A stretch of DNA of 64,000 nt from Neoechinorhynchus agilis (lineage: Eukaryota; Acanthocephala): NCBI GenBank assembly GCA_051530055.1, contig CM121341.1, positions 14,012,001 to 14,076,000 of the forward strand, read 5' to 3'. Positions within the stretch are counted from its first letter, which is position 1. Each line of letters starts with the position of its first letter. Below are positions 1-11,383 of this stretch, piece after piece. The notes under the pieces are model-generated. The model was not told the origin of the DNA and made no database searches. It saw only the letters and a program-made list of their open reading frames with translations. The position numbers and the translations under genes are program-made.

Positions 1-440
1 CGGCCACGATTTTCACTCCTGCATGACACTTGGCTAAAATATCGTAATGGTCCATCACCTACCCATGACGTGATGTTTCGTACGAGCAAACGAAATCAGT
101 CGTGCATTGTACATATGATGCATTCATTAAACTCTGGTCACATTCGGTTATCTCATTATTGGGATTTGAGTAGCCAATCGTCGATGTTATCACCATGAAA
201 AGTAAAGTCCTTTTTGACGGATAAATAGTCATTGCTTATGTAAATGTTGTTCGTTTGAGAGAAAGGAGTTCAGATTTGCCTTTGTCTTAGAAAAAGTTGA
301 GAAGACTGACATTTAACGTATAACGCGTGCCTATACGTCATCAGTTTTGTTAAAATCGAGCAAACGTACCAGAACATAAACAACATAGCAAAAAATTTAG
401 CTTATCTGTTTAAAGGTCAGTGTTCAAAAGCCAGTATCGC
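1..440. other. no gene seen
   Basis: AT-rich sequence without a convincing ORF, RNA gene or repeat that I can match elsewhere in the window. Confidence 0.5.
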
Positions 441-565
441 CGATGAAACATAATCAAAGGGAACCAAATACCACTGAAGGGAGGAAACTCACTGATGAGC
501 CCCGCCCCCTGGAGGCATATGAGGATCCGCAGGGATGCGTGCAAACTCTTAACCGTATAGGATTA
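441..565 (+). repeat. short dispersed element, copy 1 (matches 17237-17434 and 39590-39770)
   Basis: It shares the block GGGAGGAAACTCACTGATGA and the following CTGGAGG...GAGGATCCG...ACAAACTC segment with the copies near 17.3 and 39.7 kb. It is the most diverged of the three: the GGGGACGAAA box reads GGGAACCAAA here. Copy 3 also carries a tRNA-type B box, so the family looks like a tRNA-derived short element. Element limits are approximate. Confidence 0.6.
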
Positions 566-715
566 TTGTTTAGGTCATTACCCGGTAAATAATTTTTTTA
601 TTGGACTTTTCGAACTTCGTCGGGTTCATCATCAGTTTGTTAGTGGTTCGAAACGTCTTTAATAAAAAATATTTAACGGTGATGATTTAAATAATCCTAA
701 TCATCTACCCCGGTA
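566..715. repeat. AT-rich dispersed repeat with GTTTAGG...CCGGTAAATAA start
   Basis: The segment contains GGATTATTGTTTAGG, then CCGGTAAATAATTTTTTTAT, a TCGAACTTCGTCGGGTTCATC core and a TTTAATAAAAAATATTTA tail that partly mirrors the start. Related copies lie at 43065-43180 and, inverted and partial, at 32350-32440 inside the HflX intron. The core resembles the ends of Penelope-like elements. The family assignment is inference. Confidence 0.5.
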
Positions 716-1017
716 CCTCACATATAGACATTTTCTTAACCGTGTGGTTCAAGCTTTAAGTGATTCAATCGCTTCCCCGACCAAGATCGGGAGACTATGT
801 GTTCAAGGAAAATTATCAGCCTTGTAAGGGGTTATCATGTCAAAAACTTCAAAACAGAAATTAAAGGAATTTCTTAAAATGGAGAAGTCGCCTGGTCATT
901 GGATAAATTTTCACAATTGTGAATTAATAGAAAAGTTAATGATCTTCTCAACACTCGGAGCCAAAGAATTCTCGCCATTTTCACATTCAAGGAATCGCTA
1001 AAGACCAACACAAATTC

Positions 1018-1128
1018 TCACCTCTCTCTCGTTAACGTCCTACTCGACAACTTTCTGTCCCGTCAACGCCCTCCTCGACAACGTCCTCTCTCGTCAAAGT
1101 CCTCTCTCGTCAAAGTCCTCTAATCAAT
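1018..1128. repeat. minisatellite, about 16-bp units
   Basis: Imperfect tandem repeats built on CTCTCTCGTCAAAGTC. The last two units are nearly identical, while the earlier ones have CTCGACAACGTCC variants. It lies in non-coding repeat-rich sequence. Confidence 0.7.
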
Positions 1129-1539
1129 GAACGGTGAACGAGAATCGGCCAAGTATTATGCTCTTCTTAATGTTGCACTAAAGGTATGCTTTGAACGAGT
1201 TACTGAAACTCTAAAGAGTTAATTAATTGAAGCGATGAGCACACTTAAGGATATATTGAAATGGAAGCTCTTAAAAGTGAACAGTTAGTCGAAGTCAAAA
1301 TGTGCAAAGGGAAAAAACTAACGGTCCAAAGAGGCAGACAAAGGTATCAAAGGTGAATTCTAAGAAACAGGTTAAAGGTTTACAGAAATCGGCTGGTGAA
1401 GCATCCACGAAGGAGAATTTGGTATTGGTAAATACCATCCGTATGCCAAACTCAAACGAAGATTCGTTTCCGGTGTTCAAAAGAATGCGATATTTCGACA
1501 ATTACTAGGGACTTGATGCCACCCTTAGATAGTATGATA

Positions 1540-1756
1540 TTGTGACTGGGATAAAAGGTAACTATAGGAAAAGCGAAAGCGATTCAGCTGGAGTAACTAC
1601 TAAGAAAGCTACGGTCGAGCAAAAGGTCGAAGAAACATCTGAACGAGTAGGAGCAAGACAAAAAAGAGGAACACCATCAAAATCAATCAACGCCCGATTC
1701 ATTTCTGTACTGATACGCCTCCACCCCGACCATCATCCCTTGTTGCTCTGAATTCG
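1540..1756 (+). repeat. dispersed repeat DR, copy 1
   Basis: About 200 bp matching 15517-15722 closely: both begin near ATAAAAGGTAAC, share AGCGAAAG.GATTCAGCTG and ACCATCAAAATCAATCAA, and end near CTGAATTCG. A short piece recurs at 29136-29180. The frame is partly open in this copy, but the three copies do not preserve one protein, so I read it as a repeat. Confidence 0.7.
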
Positions 1757-1764
1757 CCAACCTC

Positions 1765-2340
1765 TCATCGCTGATCCGCCGTCTTGAAATTCTTCATAAA
1801 AGAACATCTAAAATTTGCACAACTTACTTTCCCCCTCTCACCGAATGCCTTGATACTATTTTCATTAGACAATCAAAACGCCTCTCAACCCTACCACCAC
1901 AATTTCTTCCACATATCGCCCCCTTTTCACACGAGCGCAACACTCGTAACCCTAATTCGGTTCACCCTCACTATATCTCGCACCTCCCTATATCTACGCT
2001 TCTTTTTCCATGCTGCCCAATTTCCTCGGACATCATAACCTGAAATGATTCTGAGGAAAGACCAACCTTACAAGCGCTCCTGGAAGTAATAAACACTAAT
2101 TCCCACCAGAACGAACCTTCCAACCCAACCGGATATTCTCGAACGAACGGACACATCCTCACCCGAACGAACCGTCCCCGGCTGGATAGTTACCACCCGA
2201 ATAGGCATCCTTCCGACCAGATATTACCTTCCGAACGGACATCCCTCGACTGCATATTCAAATATTAACGGATGAGGACCCAAAGGTACATGGGTCCTCC
2301 TAACCTTTCCTTGTATTTTCAATAGACGTGTTATTATTAT
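1765..2340 (+). mobile_element. LINE-A (CR1/Jockey-type) 3' end fragment
   Basis: This piece matches 41560-42095 (+) and 56950-57560 (-) almost throughout, including the run of variants of ACGGACAT..CCCGACCGGATATT. It ends in CCCAAAGGTACATGGGTCCT and ATAGACGTGTTATTATTA, the shared 3' terminus of the family. It is 5'-truncated, as is usual for target-primed insertion. Confidence 0.8.
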
Positions 2341-5200
2341 AACCACTTCCAAAACTTCCCACCTGCTTCCAAACTTCTCCAAACTCCCCACTTAACTGTA
2401 TCAAACCTGCCCGCCAAACTCTTTTGAAACTTTCCAAAACCTCCCACAAGACCTTTAATTCTCACACTTACCGCCAAACCAATCTTCCTAAACAAACATC
2501 GCAACAGACCTGCAGCAACCAACTATATCATGATATATCATCCCACTATGGACCAACATACAACATCTTCTCTCCGGTATCCCCGAAATCACAGCATTAT
2601 GCAAATTAGACCTTCAGAAACACTATATTCATCACCGTAATATTGTCTGTCGACTCCCGTCCTCGTCAACTCAAATCACTTTCAATCCACCAAACGCCGC
2701 ATCCTCCTTCGTTCAAAAGCGCTTCGTACCTGTCGATTCCTCCCTACCATACCGAATATACCCAGACCGCTCAATTCAAACTGTGAACTCCATCCATCAT
2801 TGGCTTATGCACAACCGTCGTCTCCCCCCTTCCAATAATTTATAACCAGCAAAACAAGTAAATTTTTGGACATCTCCGAAAATCCCTACTGTACGTTGGT
2901 AGAATCAAACATTACTATTCACTCTAAAAACACTCAGAAACTTATCCACCGAACTCTTCCACCAGCCAACTCCCACAAACTACATCAGCCTTCAAGCTAT
3001 TTCAAACAACCATTTCCCTCCATGCTTTTCACTAGCATAAGAAGTCTGTTACCGAAAATAGATCATCTTTCACTTTTAGTCACTACCACCAACGCAGACA
3101 TTCTGGTCATCGTGAAAACATGGCTGCAATCCAATTCCGATATGGCTTCGATTCTTGGCTACACGTCTTTCCACTCTTACAGAGACGAACGCGTAGGATG
3201 TGGAGTTTCCATTTTCATTCTGTACGGCCTCCCTTACTCCTCTCCCCCTCAAATCCTTACCAATCACCATACTTAGAGTACATCTACATAACGCTCTCTC
3301 TCAAACTTCGCTCAGGCAGCCGAGGTGGAGTTACCCCGCGAAATATTTTAAATAAATCAAATATGTTATGACCGGGATTATTTTTACCAAAAGTATACTT
3401 TGATTAACCCGAATGATTTTCTATCGATCATTATGAGTATCCATCGTCCTACCTCAGCCAATCTACAGATTGACGCAATGATAGCAAATCTTCACTTCAT
3501 TGGTCTTGAACATCTAATCATTCTTGGTGATTTCAATAATCTTTTCACATCACTATTTCTCCTTGACTTCGTCCAGTTAGTAAAATTTCCTACCCGCCAC
3601 AACTCACATCTCGATATAATCCTTACTAAGATACACAAATACAAGGATGCTAAAAAACTACTCCCAATCTCATCCTCAGACCACTGCGCAACAATCCTCT
3701 CTCCCTCCGCTCCTCTTCAACGTGTACGGTGACCCCCCTTTACGGTCTGGCAAAAGAGAAATCAACACATTTTCGCATTTATCAAATTGGTCTCGCGTAA
3801 TCTCTCTTCAAACAGAAAATCTATTTTTCACCCGAACCCTTCGAAGGCTATGCTTTCTCTTACTAATATACTCTCTTCTTGCATGACTACAGTTATTCCT
3901 AGGTAAACCATTCGCCTTTCCAGCCGAGACCCACCTTGAATGCCCCCTTTCTTGAAAATGTTTTTAATAAAGGTGAATAAAGCATGCTGCGCATGCAATC
4001 CCAATTTCCCGCACCTTCAATCCTCCCTTGCGCATCACATTCTCAATTCGCGCAAGACCTTTCTTGCACATAAACTCGCCTCCTCTCCCACTCACCTCTG
4101 GCAGGAAAAACGCCGTGGGTATAAAAAAAACCCTTCTCCAACCTCTCAAACTTTGGCATCCTTGCTACACAAAACTCCATCAATGCGCAACTTAGTATAA
4201 TCAACCAAAGTGTCAAGACCGGAATCTTCCCTAGTTGCCTTAAGACAGCTCGGGTAACCCTGCTCCCGAAAGCAGGTAAACTTATATCCACCTCAACACC
4301 TTCGGCCAATCTTTAATCGAAATATTGCACTTATTCAATTAGGTTTCCGGCCTGGCTTTTCTTGTACGGACGCCCCTCTTTGCATCGACGATTCTCTTCT
4401 TAGTCCCCCATTCTTTTCAACATTTTCCTGAACGATCTTATTCCATCCTCTTATTCTAAATACTTCTTGTATGTTGATGATCTGACCATCATTACGCGTG
4501 CACCGGCTCCCCTCACTTTCAATTAATTCTAACGAGATTTCTCACGTTCAAGCATTTTGCTCCTCTAAATGTCTTACCCTTCACTTAACCAAGTGTTTCG
4601 AAATCGTCCCATCAATCTCAAATAACCCTTCCGTTCAGCCACTTCTTCGGTTTCTTATCAATCGTATATCCTCTGATCGTATACTCGGTCTTCATTTTCA
4701 GAAAAATCTAAAGTGGTACAAGCACATTCAAAGTTTCCATTAAGCTCTATCGTCTTAAACGTCTCCGATTCCTTGGATTACCATCCCAAGACCTTAAGCA
4801 CTTCAATATGCCCGCGATTCTTCCAACGCTCACCTTCGCATATCCAACCTTCTGCAATTTTTCCTCTAATCTATTCAAAAAAATTTAACACCGTTTCACA
4901 AGAGGTGCGCTCTAATCTGCTCCTCCGAACTCCTGCCCTTAGAAGAACACCTTTCTCTATTCTTTCAAAAGCATTCAAAGCGCTTTCATTCTCTTCCTCC
5001 TCTTCAATTTCTAGCACACATTTCTCCTTTTACTCACACTTACAACACTCGTGGTCCTAACTTTTTCCATCCTTCAGTTCCTCGCACAAATCTCTATCTC
5101 CACTTTTTCTTCCCAACCGCTCAATCCTCCAAATGCGAACCGATTCGGGGGAACGAACAGAAAACAACAACCTACTAACTTAAACGACTAAGATCAATTA
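2341..5200 (+). mobile_element. LINE-A copy, decayed (ORF1 region, endonuclease, reverse transcriptase)
   Basis: A CR1/Jockey-type non-LTR retrotransposon. The first 500 bp match the inverted copy at 62660-63160. An AP-endonuclease-like stretch is at about 3020-3230 (IRSLLPKID..., TNADILVIVKTWL, FHSYRDERVG), with ILGDFN near 3520 and SSDHCA near 3680. Reverse transcriptase pieces follow at about 4340-4500 (FRPGFSCTDA, YVDDLTIIT), and the RT C-terminal region runs to about 5050. The frame changes many times and stops are frequent, so it is dead. A PLE end interrupts it near 3.3 kb. Confidence 0.85.
3305..3397 (+). repeat. PLE-end repeat inserted in LINE-A
   Basis: The sequence CGCGAAATATTTTAAATAAA...GACCGGGATTATTTTTACCAAAA matches 39153-39240 and the reverse strand at 25710-25800 and 63178-63255. 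At 25.7 kb this sequence sits at the 3' side of a Penelope-like element, which is the basis for the name. Confidence 0.65.
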
Positions 5201-6236
5201 AACCGAACAAATTCAAATAAACCAAAATCACTTAACCGACCAAGGAAACGTAATATTAATCTAAATTTCAATGTTTTATCTTATTGTAAATCTTGCACTG
5301 ACAATGGAAAATTCACTAATAATAGGACAGATGTTACCAAATAAATCCTCCAGGATTACAAATGACAAGAAATTAAAAAAGTCTAAACGGCTACAGTAGT
5401 TAGAAAAATAACAAAAACGGTCGCACAATATCAAACATTAACCATAAATCAATGCATATCAATAAGTGGTTATACAAATTCACCAATTCCGACCCTGCTC
5501 TCGAAACCTCCTTTTTGGAGAATCGGCGATTGTAGCCGACGGAATTTCTTACAGCAAAAATATCGCCTAAAAATAATGGACTGTGAATTCTGCTGTAAAA
5601 ACTGATAGAAAAATTACGGAATTTTTTTGAATTAAAGGTTTAAATGGGTAGAAATAATCGAGCGACATATAGATTGCGATTAGAAAAAGGACATTGTGGT
5701 TCAAAGATGACATTCAATGGCTTATAAACTTTCTAATTACAATGAAACATTTTTTTGTCTATTACTCTTTAACAGTGAAACATCGTGAAACCAAACCTTC
5801 AAAATATCGAAGTAACACGATCGACGTTAAAAAATTAAGTCATTATTCTTCCGTTTTCACACCATTTTCACTCTCATACTTCAATTGACTCAGCACTTTG
5901 TTTCGTAATTTCGAAAACGGCTTCGTTGTGCTCTTTCTATAAATGATCTTAAAAGACGTCGAGCATTGCAGCTTCTTAAGCTATGAATATAAGCAAATTT
6001 ATAAGCATTTGGACTTTTGCTTATTTGCTTTCGGCTGTCCGTCGATGCAACAATGACGCTGTTTCTCCTTTGGTGGTGTTGGTGAGTCTTCTTGTGCCAC
6101 AAAAGATAGATCTATGGAGTCAGTGTTCTTTGTTGCTTAAAGCGTTGGATGGCCCAGATATTGTCGATCTTTAAGTTAAAAGATCCGCAGCTGAGGTTTT
6201 GTTGTGGTCGAGAGCTCTGAAGACATCGTTTTAAGT
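5201..6236. other. no gene established
   Basis: AT-rich sequence. A 63-codon frame at 5983-6174 (+) begins with a hydrophobic stretch, but nothing else supports it and the reverse frame is equally open. I see no repeat match within the window. Confidence 0.4.
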
Positions 6237-6775
6237 TAGTGCTGCCCAACCTTTTTAACACCACGGGCCACTAATTTTTCTAGTCCCAGGGTCACGGCAG
6301 AAAACTGAAGGTCGTAAAAACCTTAAATTAATGCAATGCCTGTAAAAATTATTCATAGTCGTTTCTTTTTATTAAAATTTAGTCAATAATAATTTATGCC
6401 TTATAATAGTTCAGAGCACAAACGTATAACAATCATTGAATACAGTTTGAAAGAACACTCAAGCACGTCTTAGTGAAATATTTTAGCTGAATCTGCAATT
6501 TTTTAAAAATTGCGATTTGTATTCATTAACTGACTCCCTTTCTTGTGCACAATCGAAGATGTATTTTCCTTGATTCTTTTCATAGATTTTAATTTTGGCG
6601 AACGAAATCTTATTTCGCTCAAAACCAGATATTCCCATAAGTCACGTTTATTAGATTATCATTGATATCAGGTTTTTCACGTAGATGATTTCCTTCAAAC
6701 ACTAAAATTTGTGCTATTTGATAGGTTAGATGTTCGTCAGTAAAAGTTTCGTTTTTTTCGACTTGATGTTATTAA
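6237..6775. mobile_element. possible hAT-type DNA transposon end and debris
   Basis: TAGTGCTGCCCAACCTTTTT followed by ACACCACGGGCCAC resembles the well-known terminal sequence of many hAT-superfamily transposons (CAGTGGTTCCCAACCTTTTT-type ends). Downstream, the segment around 6540-6730 (TGTGCACAATCGAAGATGTA, GATGATTTCCTTCAAACACT) recurs in shortened form at 8085-8160. No transposase domain is readable. Confidence 0.45.
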
Positions 6776-6998
6776 TTGTTAGAAATCCAGTTTCACAAAC
6801 AATTCCAAACATTGTCAATAACTTTTTACATCATTTCGATATCTGTAGAAATTCATCATCCAGAACTACGTTGATAGCGTATCCTTGAGTTTCTTATGAA
6901 AAGCCATACAATGTTGCATTTCAATTATTTTAAGCAATATTGTACCTTCATCTCCTCCCAATAACTGCATATTTGTCGCTGCGATGGAAATATCACAT

Positions 6999-7109
6999 TG
7001 TAGAGAGAGTCGCAATTTCTATCTTCCAAGCCACGACCACCTCTGGTTATATACATGCACACCTGACAGACCTCTGATGTCATCAGATTGTGTAGTCGTT
7101 GCCGCCACA
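6999..7109 (-). mobile_element. solo LTR of the Ty3/gypsy family at 29.1-31.1 kb
   Basis: This 111-bp sequence matches the LTR at 31015-31123 nearly throughout. It starts TGTAGAGAGAG and ends GTTGCCGCCACA (plus-strand reading), and is flanked on both sides by ACAT (6995-6998 and 7110-7113), a 4-bp target-site duplication typical of the family. Such solo LTRs arise by recombination between the two LTRs of an insertion. Confidence 0.85.
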
Positions 7110-7196
7110 ACATAGAATTTAGACTGCGAATGTCCGAAACGAGTTAAGAATAAATATATTTATCAAGTGCTGCAGTTATTTTTTTCAGGCGCACCA

Positions 7197-7275
7197 CCAG
7201 TCGACTTCTTAAATTTTGGGATCCGAACCCAAGATTTGGTTTTCTGAGAGCACGTTAACCAGCTAGACTAGAAGA
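7197..7275 (-). repeat. tRNA-like sequence (tRNA-derived short element or pseudo-tRNA)
   Basis: On the minus strand there is an A-box-like TAGCTGGTTAACGTGC followed by a B-box-like GGGTTCGGATCCC. The T arm is good (TTGGG/CCCAA around a 7-base loop), but the D stem does not pair and no acceptor stem forms, so it is not a functional tRNA gene. Confidence 0.55.
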
Positions 7276-7429
7276 TCAAACAAATACAGCAAACGATAAT
7301 ATTTATAGAATTACAGCACTACAAGACGAATAGTGTTATCATGAACATCTCAATAGAGTAGGAATTATTTTTTAGAAAAACAAATAGCAAAATAATTTGA
7401 TTTATTTTTGAATCATATAATGGAATACG

Positions 7430-7960
7430 TTTGTTATTATCGTTCGGCAGCTTCCTTGATGGCCGCCTCAACAGGAAGCTGCTGGAGCGCATGTCGGCGG
7501 TGGCATATTTCAGCATCTTTCCCAGCCGGGAAAGGAAATAATCGGCTTCCTTTCCGAGGCATCCTGGCGTTTCCACCGATATCGGGATTAATACATATTG
7601 ATGCCCATAAAGCGAGGAGTACTTATGCCGCTTCTTTTCCTCGCTGAAGCTGGCGACTGCTCCCGGCTTTGAAGTGGCATTCCGTAAGTGCGACGCTGCG
7701 AGCGTGTTGAGGCAAGTAAAATCCCAAACTAGTATTTTCCCGGAACACCATGGAATAAAATTCGCTCCATCAGGGCGTTTACCGTCGTTCCGGGAAAGTT
7801 CGACTGGCTCGAGTCGAGCGGAAAAACCGGCCGTTGAGAGGGCATTCTTAATTATGCGGTTGCCTGCTTAGTGCCATGCGTGGCGAGCAGTTGAACGCTT
7901 GCAATCAAGGCCGTTAGACTGTAACAGCTTTAGCTGAAGAGAATTTAGAACGTACCTTCG
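7430..7960 (-). mobile_element. fragment of an R2-like retroelement: restriction-like endonuclease domain
   Basis: Read on the minus strand from about 7900 to 7470, one frame stays open for some 140 residues. In order it carries RHAWH...NRIIKNAL, DGKRPDG, PW and LVWDFTC, then VETPGCLGKEADYFLSRLG and ATADMRSSSFLL. The R-H, RPD and WD.T spacing fits the PD-(D/E)XK restriction-like endonuclease found after the reverse transcriptase in R2-type non-LTR elements. No reverse transcriptase is seen next to it. It is GC-richer than its surroundings. A second, shorter fragment is at 49590-49770. The clade is inferred from memory of the family. Confidence 0.6.
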
Positions 7961-8400
7961 TCCACGGTTTGAAGGTCGGCGGCATTCCCTAGTATTTTAT
8001 AAAAAGTAATGATGTGCATGCGAGTAATTTCAACTCAAGCATGGCGATTTCCTAAAAATTCGCATACGTTACCTTTTCAACTTGTGCGCAATCGAAGATG
8101 TATTTTCTCACTTAGATGATTTCCTTTAAACACTAAAATTTGTGTTGCTTGATGGGTTTGGCGAAAACTTTGTAAGTCGTAAGTTAAGATACGTGATTAT
8201 GGTTTAAAATCGCTTTGGTTTTATTTTCATCGACCAAGAAAGATTTAATATAATTGGTCACTTGTAGTCACAAGCCAAGAAGGCTGTTGAGAACAATGAG
8301 AATAACTGAAGAACGTGAAGCTTTACAAGAGTGTCTAATTGTTTTTACTTCGATCACGGGCATTGGAAGTGATCTACTAAAACTATTTAAAATGGATGTA

Positions 8401-9794
8401 TCACAAAGTAGCTATTTCATCATCCTCTTCCAGTTCATCTATCTCGTGTTCGTCCTTATTGAGAGCCCATGGTTGCACCTCCGCGGTTCCCGTCAATATA
8501 AAGGATAATCCCGAAATGAAATAGCAAACGGCACAAATGCTAAATACAATGCGCCACTGACTTGCCAATCCATCTTTCACTATCACGCCGACCATTGTCG
8601 GGCACAATACTCCAGGCAGGATTCCAAACGTGTTAGAAATACCCCAGATTATGCCAGCAAATCTTGGTGCCATGTCGCTGCCAATGCAAGACAACCCACC
8701 TCCTGTATTAAATCCTGTCGTCGCCAAGACCAGCGTAAACAGCAGGGTACCGACCCAAGCTGTTTTAGCAGTCACAAATCCTGTAAGTAATATGAAAATT
8801 CAAGGTAGAAAGTTTCCGAGTGCTGTAAAGATTTTTCGTGCCATTGTACGATCCATCGTTCCGGCGTTAATAAGTTTATCACACATTACTCTGCTGATCA
8901 AAGTAATTAGCCAATAGAAGATGTATGGTACCGAACTCAGAAATCCGCATCTCTTTACGTTGAAATTCTGAACGTCCTTGCTGTACGTACTAATGTTTGT
9001 TAGAAGAGTAAAAAATCCAACAGCTTTGAAAAAATGGGATATAAACATTCCCCAACAAGGGGTTGATGTAAATATGGTATTGTACGGAACTTTGGAGCTT
9101 CGCCACTTGCTGAGGAAATTGGTTTGTTGAGGCAAATATACTCAAGTTCTCGTTTTGAGATAAAGTGATGATCTTCTGGCCGCGATCTGGCACGCAGAAA
9201 ACCAGGGGCCATCCCCCCAAAAACGATTGCTCGCAAAGTACGGCGGATAACGGAAGAGCGACAATCCCCGGAATTGTTTATAGCATTCAATTGACTTCTT
9301 TCTTGAGCAGGAGAGTAAATGCAAGAGCGCAGGCCAGCTGACGCTTGCAAGAAATCCAAGAAAAAACCGAACAATAAACATTAGCACTGGACCCATTTTT
9401 GCTGCGAATGGTGTTGCTAGTGTGCACAAAGAACTCCCGGTTACTGATATGATCAATACTCGTTGAGATCCCAGTTTGTAGGCTAAGACGCCTCCAATTG
9501 CCTGAGTTAAAAGATATCCGTAAAAATACGCTGACAAAATGTATCCTTGGACATTCCTATTCCATTGAATCACATTCTTATTGGAGAGGACGTTTTCAGT
9601 TCTTGATATTGATCTTTGGTTTCATTGAACGCAACGCTGGTCAAGTTTGCTTTATCCGTCATGCTAACAATCGCCTGAGTAAGATTTAGGCGTTGGAGGT
9701 AGTTAACAACCAAGCAGAAACATGCCAAGATGGCGATCATAAACCGGGTTGAGCAAATTAGTCGAATAGCTGGAGCGTTTCTATGTTGATTCAT
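8401..9794 (-). pseudogene. SLC17-type anion transporter (sialin / Na-phosphate cotransporter family), intronless, disrupted
   Basis: Major facilitator transporters of this family move organic anions or phosphate across plasma, lysosomal or vesicle membranes. In order from 9794: a first membrane segment (FMIAILACFCLVVNYLQRLN), then the family signature SAYFYGYLLTQAIGG, later FISKRELEYI, then SHFFKAVGFFTLLTNISTYS and NVKRCGFLSSVPY, and a C-terminal block with PRFAGIIWGISNTFGILPG, WRIVFSICAVCYFISGL and PWALN before an acidic tail. The frame breaks near 9600, near 9290-9200 and near 8800-8775, and about 25 residues seem missing in the middle. No spliceable intron explains these breaks. It is therefore probably a dead copy, perhaps a retrocopy; draft assembly errors are the alternative. 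Confidence 0.8.
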
Positions 9795-9959
9795 CTATAA
9801 ATGCGATTCCACAGGAAAAGTTCGTAAAGATTTCTAAGTTCGATTTCTGCATACCCATGTAATTGTCGCTCTTTTCTCTGTAGATTGAAGTGATTGCTGC
9901 GAATCGACGAAAAGTAATTTGCGGGTTGAGTTCACAATTTCACAAAAAATATCTTAGAG

Positions 9960-10130
9960 TGTGAGTTAAGAAGCTGTTTTTCGCAGTGAGAGTTCGTTAA
10001 CGAAAATCGATACTCCTTGGATGTATTAAAAATGTGCCCTACCTTAACTCACAAAGGAAAACCTCTTGGGCTCTATTCAATTGATGATCTTGTCAATACA
10101 AACATTACCCAGAAAGTTGCGACGAATTAA
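9960..10130 (+). pseudogene. partial copy of the exon at 38667-38943
   Basis: GTTAAGAAGCTGTTTTTCGC and CTCTATTCAATTGATGAT match 38764-38890 with few changes. About 35 unrelated bases sit between the two matching halves, and the frame is not open. It is a broken duplicate of an unidentified host gene or of a repeat that contains it. Confidence 0.65.
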
Positions 10131-11128
10131 GAAGATAATTATAATGCTGCTTAATATGGATTTGAGCTACAACCAGTAAGGTTCAAAGAAACCGACCAAT
10201 CCGCTAATCTTTTTTCAATTTTTGTTGGCGACCAGCTTAACCGCTTCAAAGGAAAACGTTAAAATAAAACCCAAACATCGTAGAAATTCGGATAAAATGA
10301 TGACCATGATAACGAGAAAGATATCTCTAAAATAAGAAAGATCACCTAAATGCCACATTGATTTGTTTTCATGTATAAAGTTTTATGAGACCTGGATCGC
10401 TGATAATGCAAAAAAAATGAAGTTCAGATTGCTTGCTTAAAGAATTTGGGGTAAGATGAACAGAGCTGAAAATTTATGGTAAAAAATTAATACTAGGTTT
10501 TAGCTAACTGACTGGTGTGAATATGATGACAGTAATTTATTAATCACCGAGAGAAATTCCTCCGGGATGGAAGAGCTATTCAATACAAAAATAACCAATA
10601 AGTTTTTAGATGTGTTTTATTCAGGATTTACAAAATGTGAGTGGTACAATGTAAATATTTAAAGTCGATTAAAGCCGTGGCAGAAGGATAGCGCCTTGGG
10701 CTAGGGAGATTTTTCGTACTTCGTAATTTTGTTGGAAGATTTAAGTATTGTTAGAAACGTGTGGCCTTGATCTTTATTATCATCGCACAGGTAAAAGATA
10801 AAGAAAAACTAACAGCGCATTTTATAACTATAAAATTCAATTATGCCTATAATTAGACATCGTATAAGATTTTAGGCCAACGTTTTTTGCATCGCTAGTT
10901 ATTTTAGGGTCTAATTTTTGCTTTGATGTTTTCAAAAAGCCCAATGTTTTTGCTATAATTTCACCAAATCATTATTAAAAAGATTTTACTGGCCCGGTAG
11001 TCCATCGAACAATTTAGATTGCCACAACGCATTTTAAAGGGATGCATTCACAAAAGTATTTATAACTTTTACTAGGGATTTGGATGATAGGTGGCACAAA
11101 TTTAATCATCTTCATGGTTTGCAAACAA
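10131..11128. other. no gene seen
   Basis: AT-rich sequence without a supported ORF. I could not match it to other parts of the window. Confidence 0.5.
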
Positions 11129-11383
11129 TTATAATCCCATCAAGGAAAGCATATTACCGGCCGGGTTCACCGTGTAACTCTCATTTGCAACACTCAACGA
11201 TTGCAACAAATTCTTGAGCGCCTCACATTCATTAACATACCCGAGCTCGGAATCGTTTTCACTGTCCGATGACTGTGACGAACTGGTATATAACAACACT
11301 TTGTCTATACTCGATAATATTGGTTGTTTTAGGGCGAAGAACCTTGATAAAGGCACAAGGTTGTGCCGAAATATTGAAACCAA
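11129..11383 (-). CDS. weak hypothetical ORF, serine/acid-rich
   Basis: An 84-codon frame with a plausible coding composition in its second half (SSSQSSDSENDSELGYVNE, then a leucine-rich ALKNLLQSLSV). I do not recognise it. Part of the region (11280-11390) is duplicated at 12300-12520 without the frame being kept, so it may be non-coding. Confidence 0.25.
   Translation of the reverse strand: MVSIFRHNLVPLSRFFALKQPILSSIDKVLLYTSSSQSSDSENDSELGYVNECEALKNLLQSLSVANESYTVNPAGNMLSLMGL

Noticed and set aside
1295-1508. Overlapping 68-codon ORFs on both strands
   Set aside because: No family, no splice sites, and both strands equally open; chance frames.
7197-7275. A real tRNA gene on the minus strand
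   Set aside because: T arm is good, but the D stem is unpaired and no acceptor stem exists.
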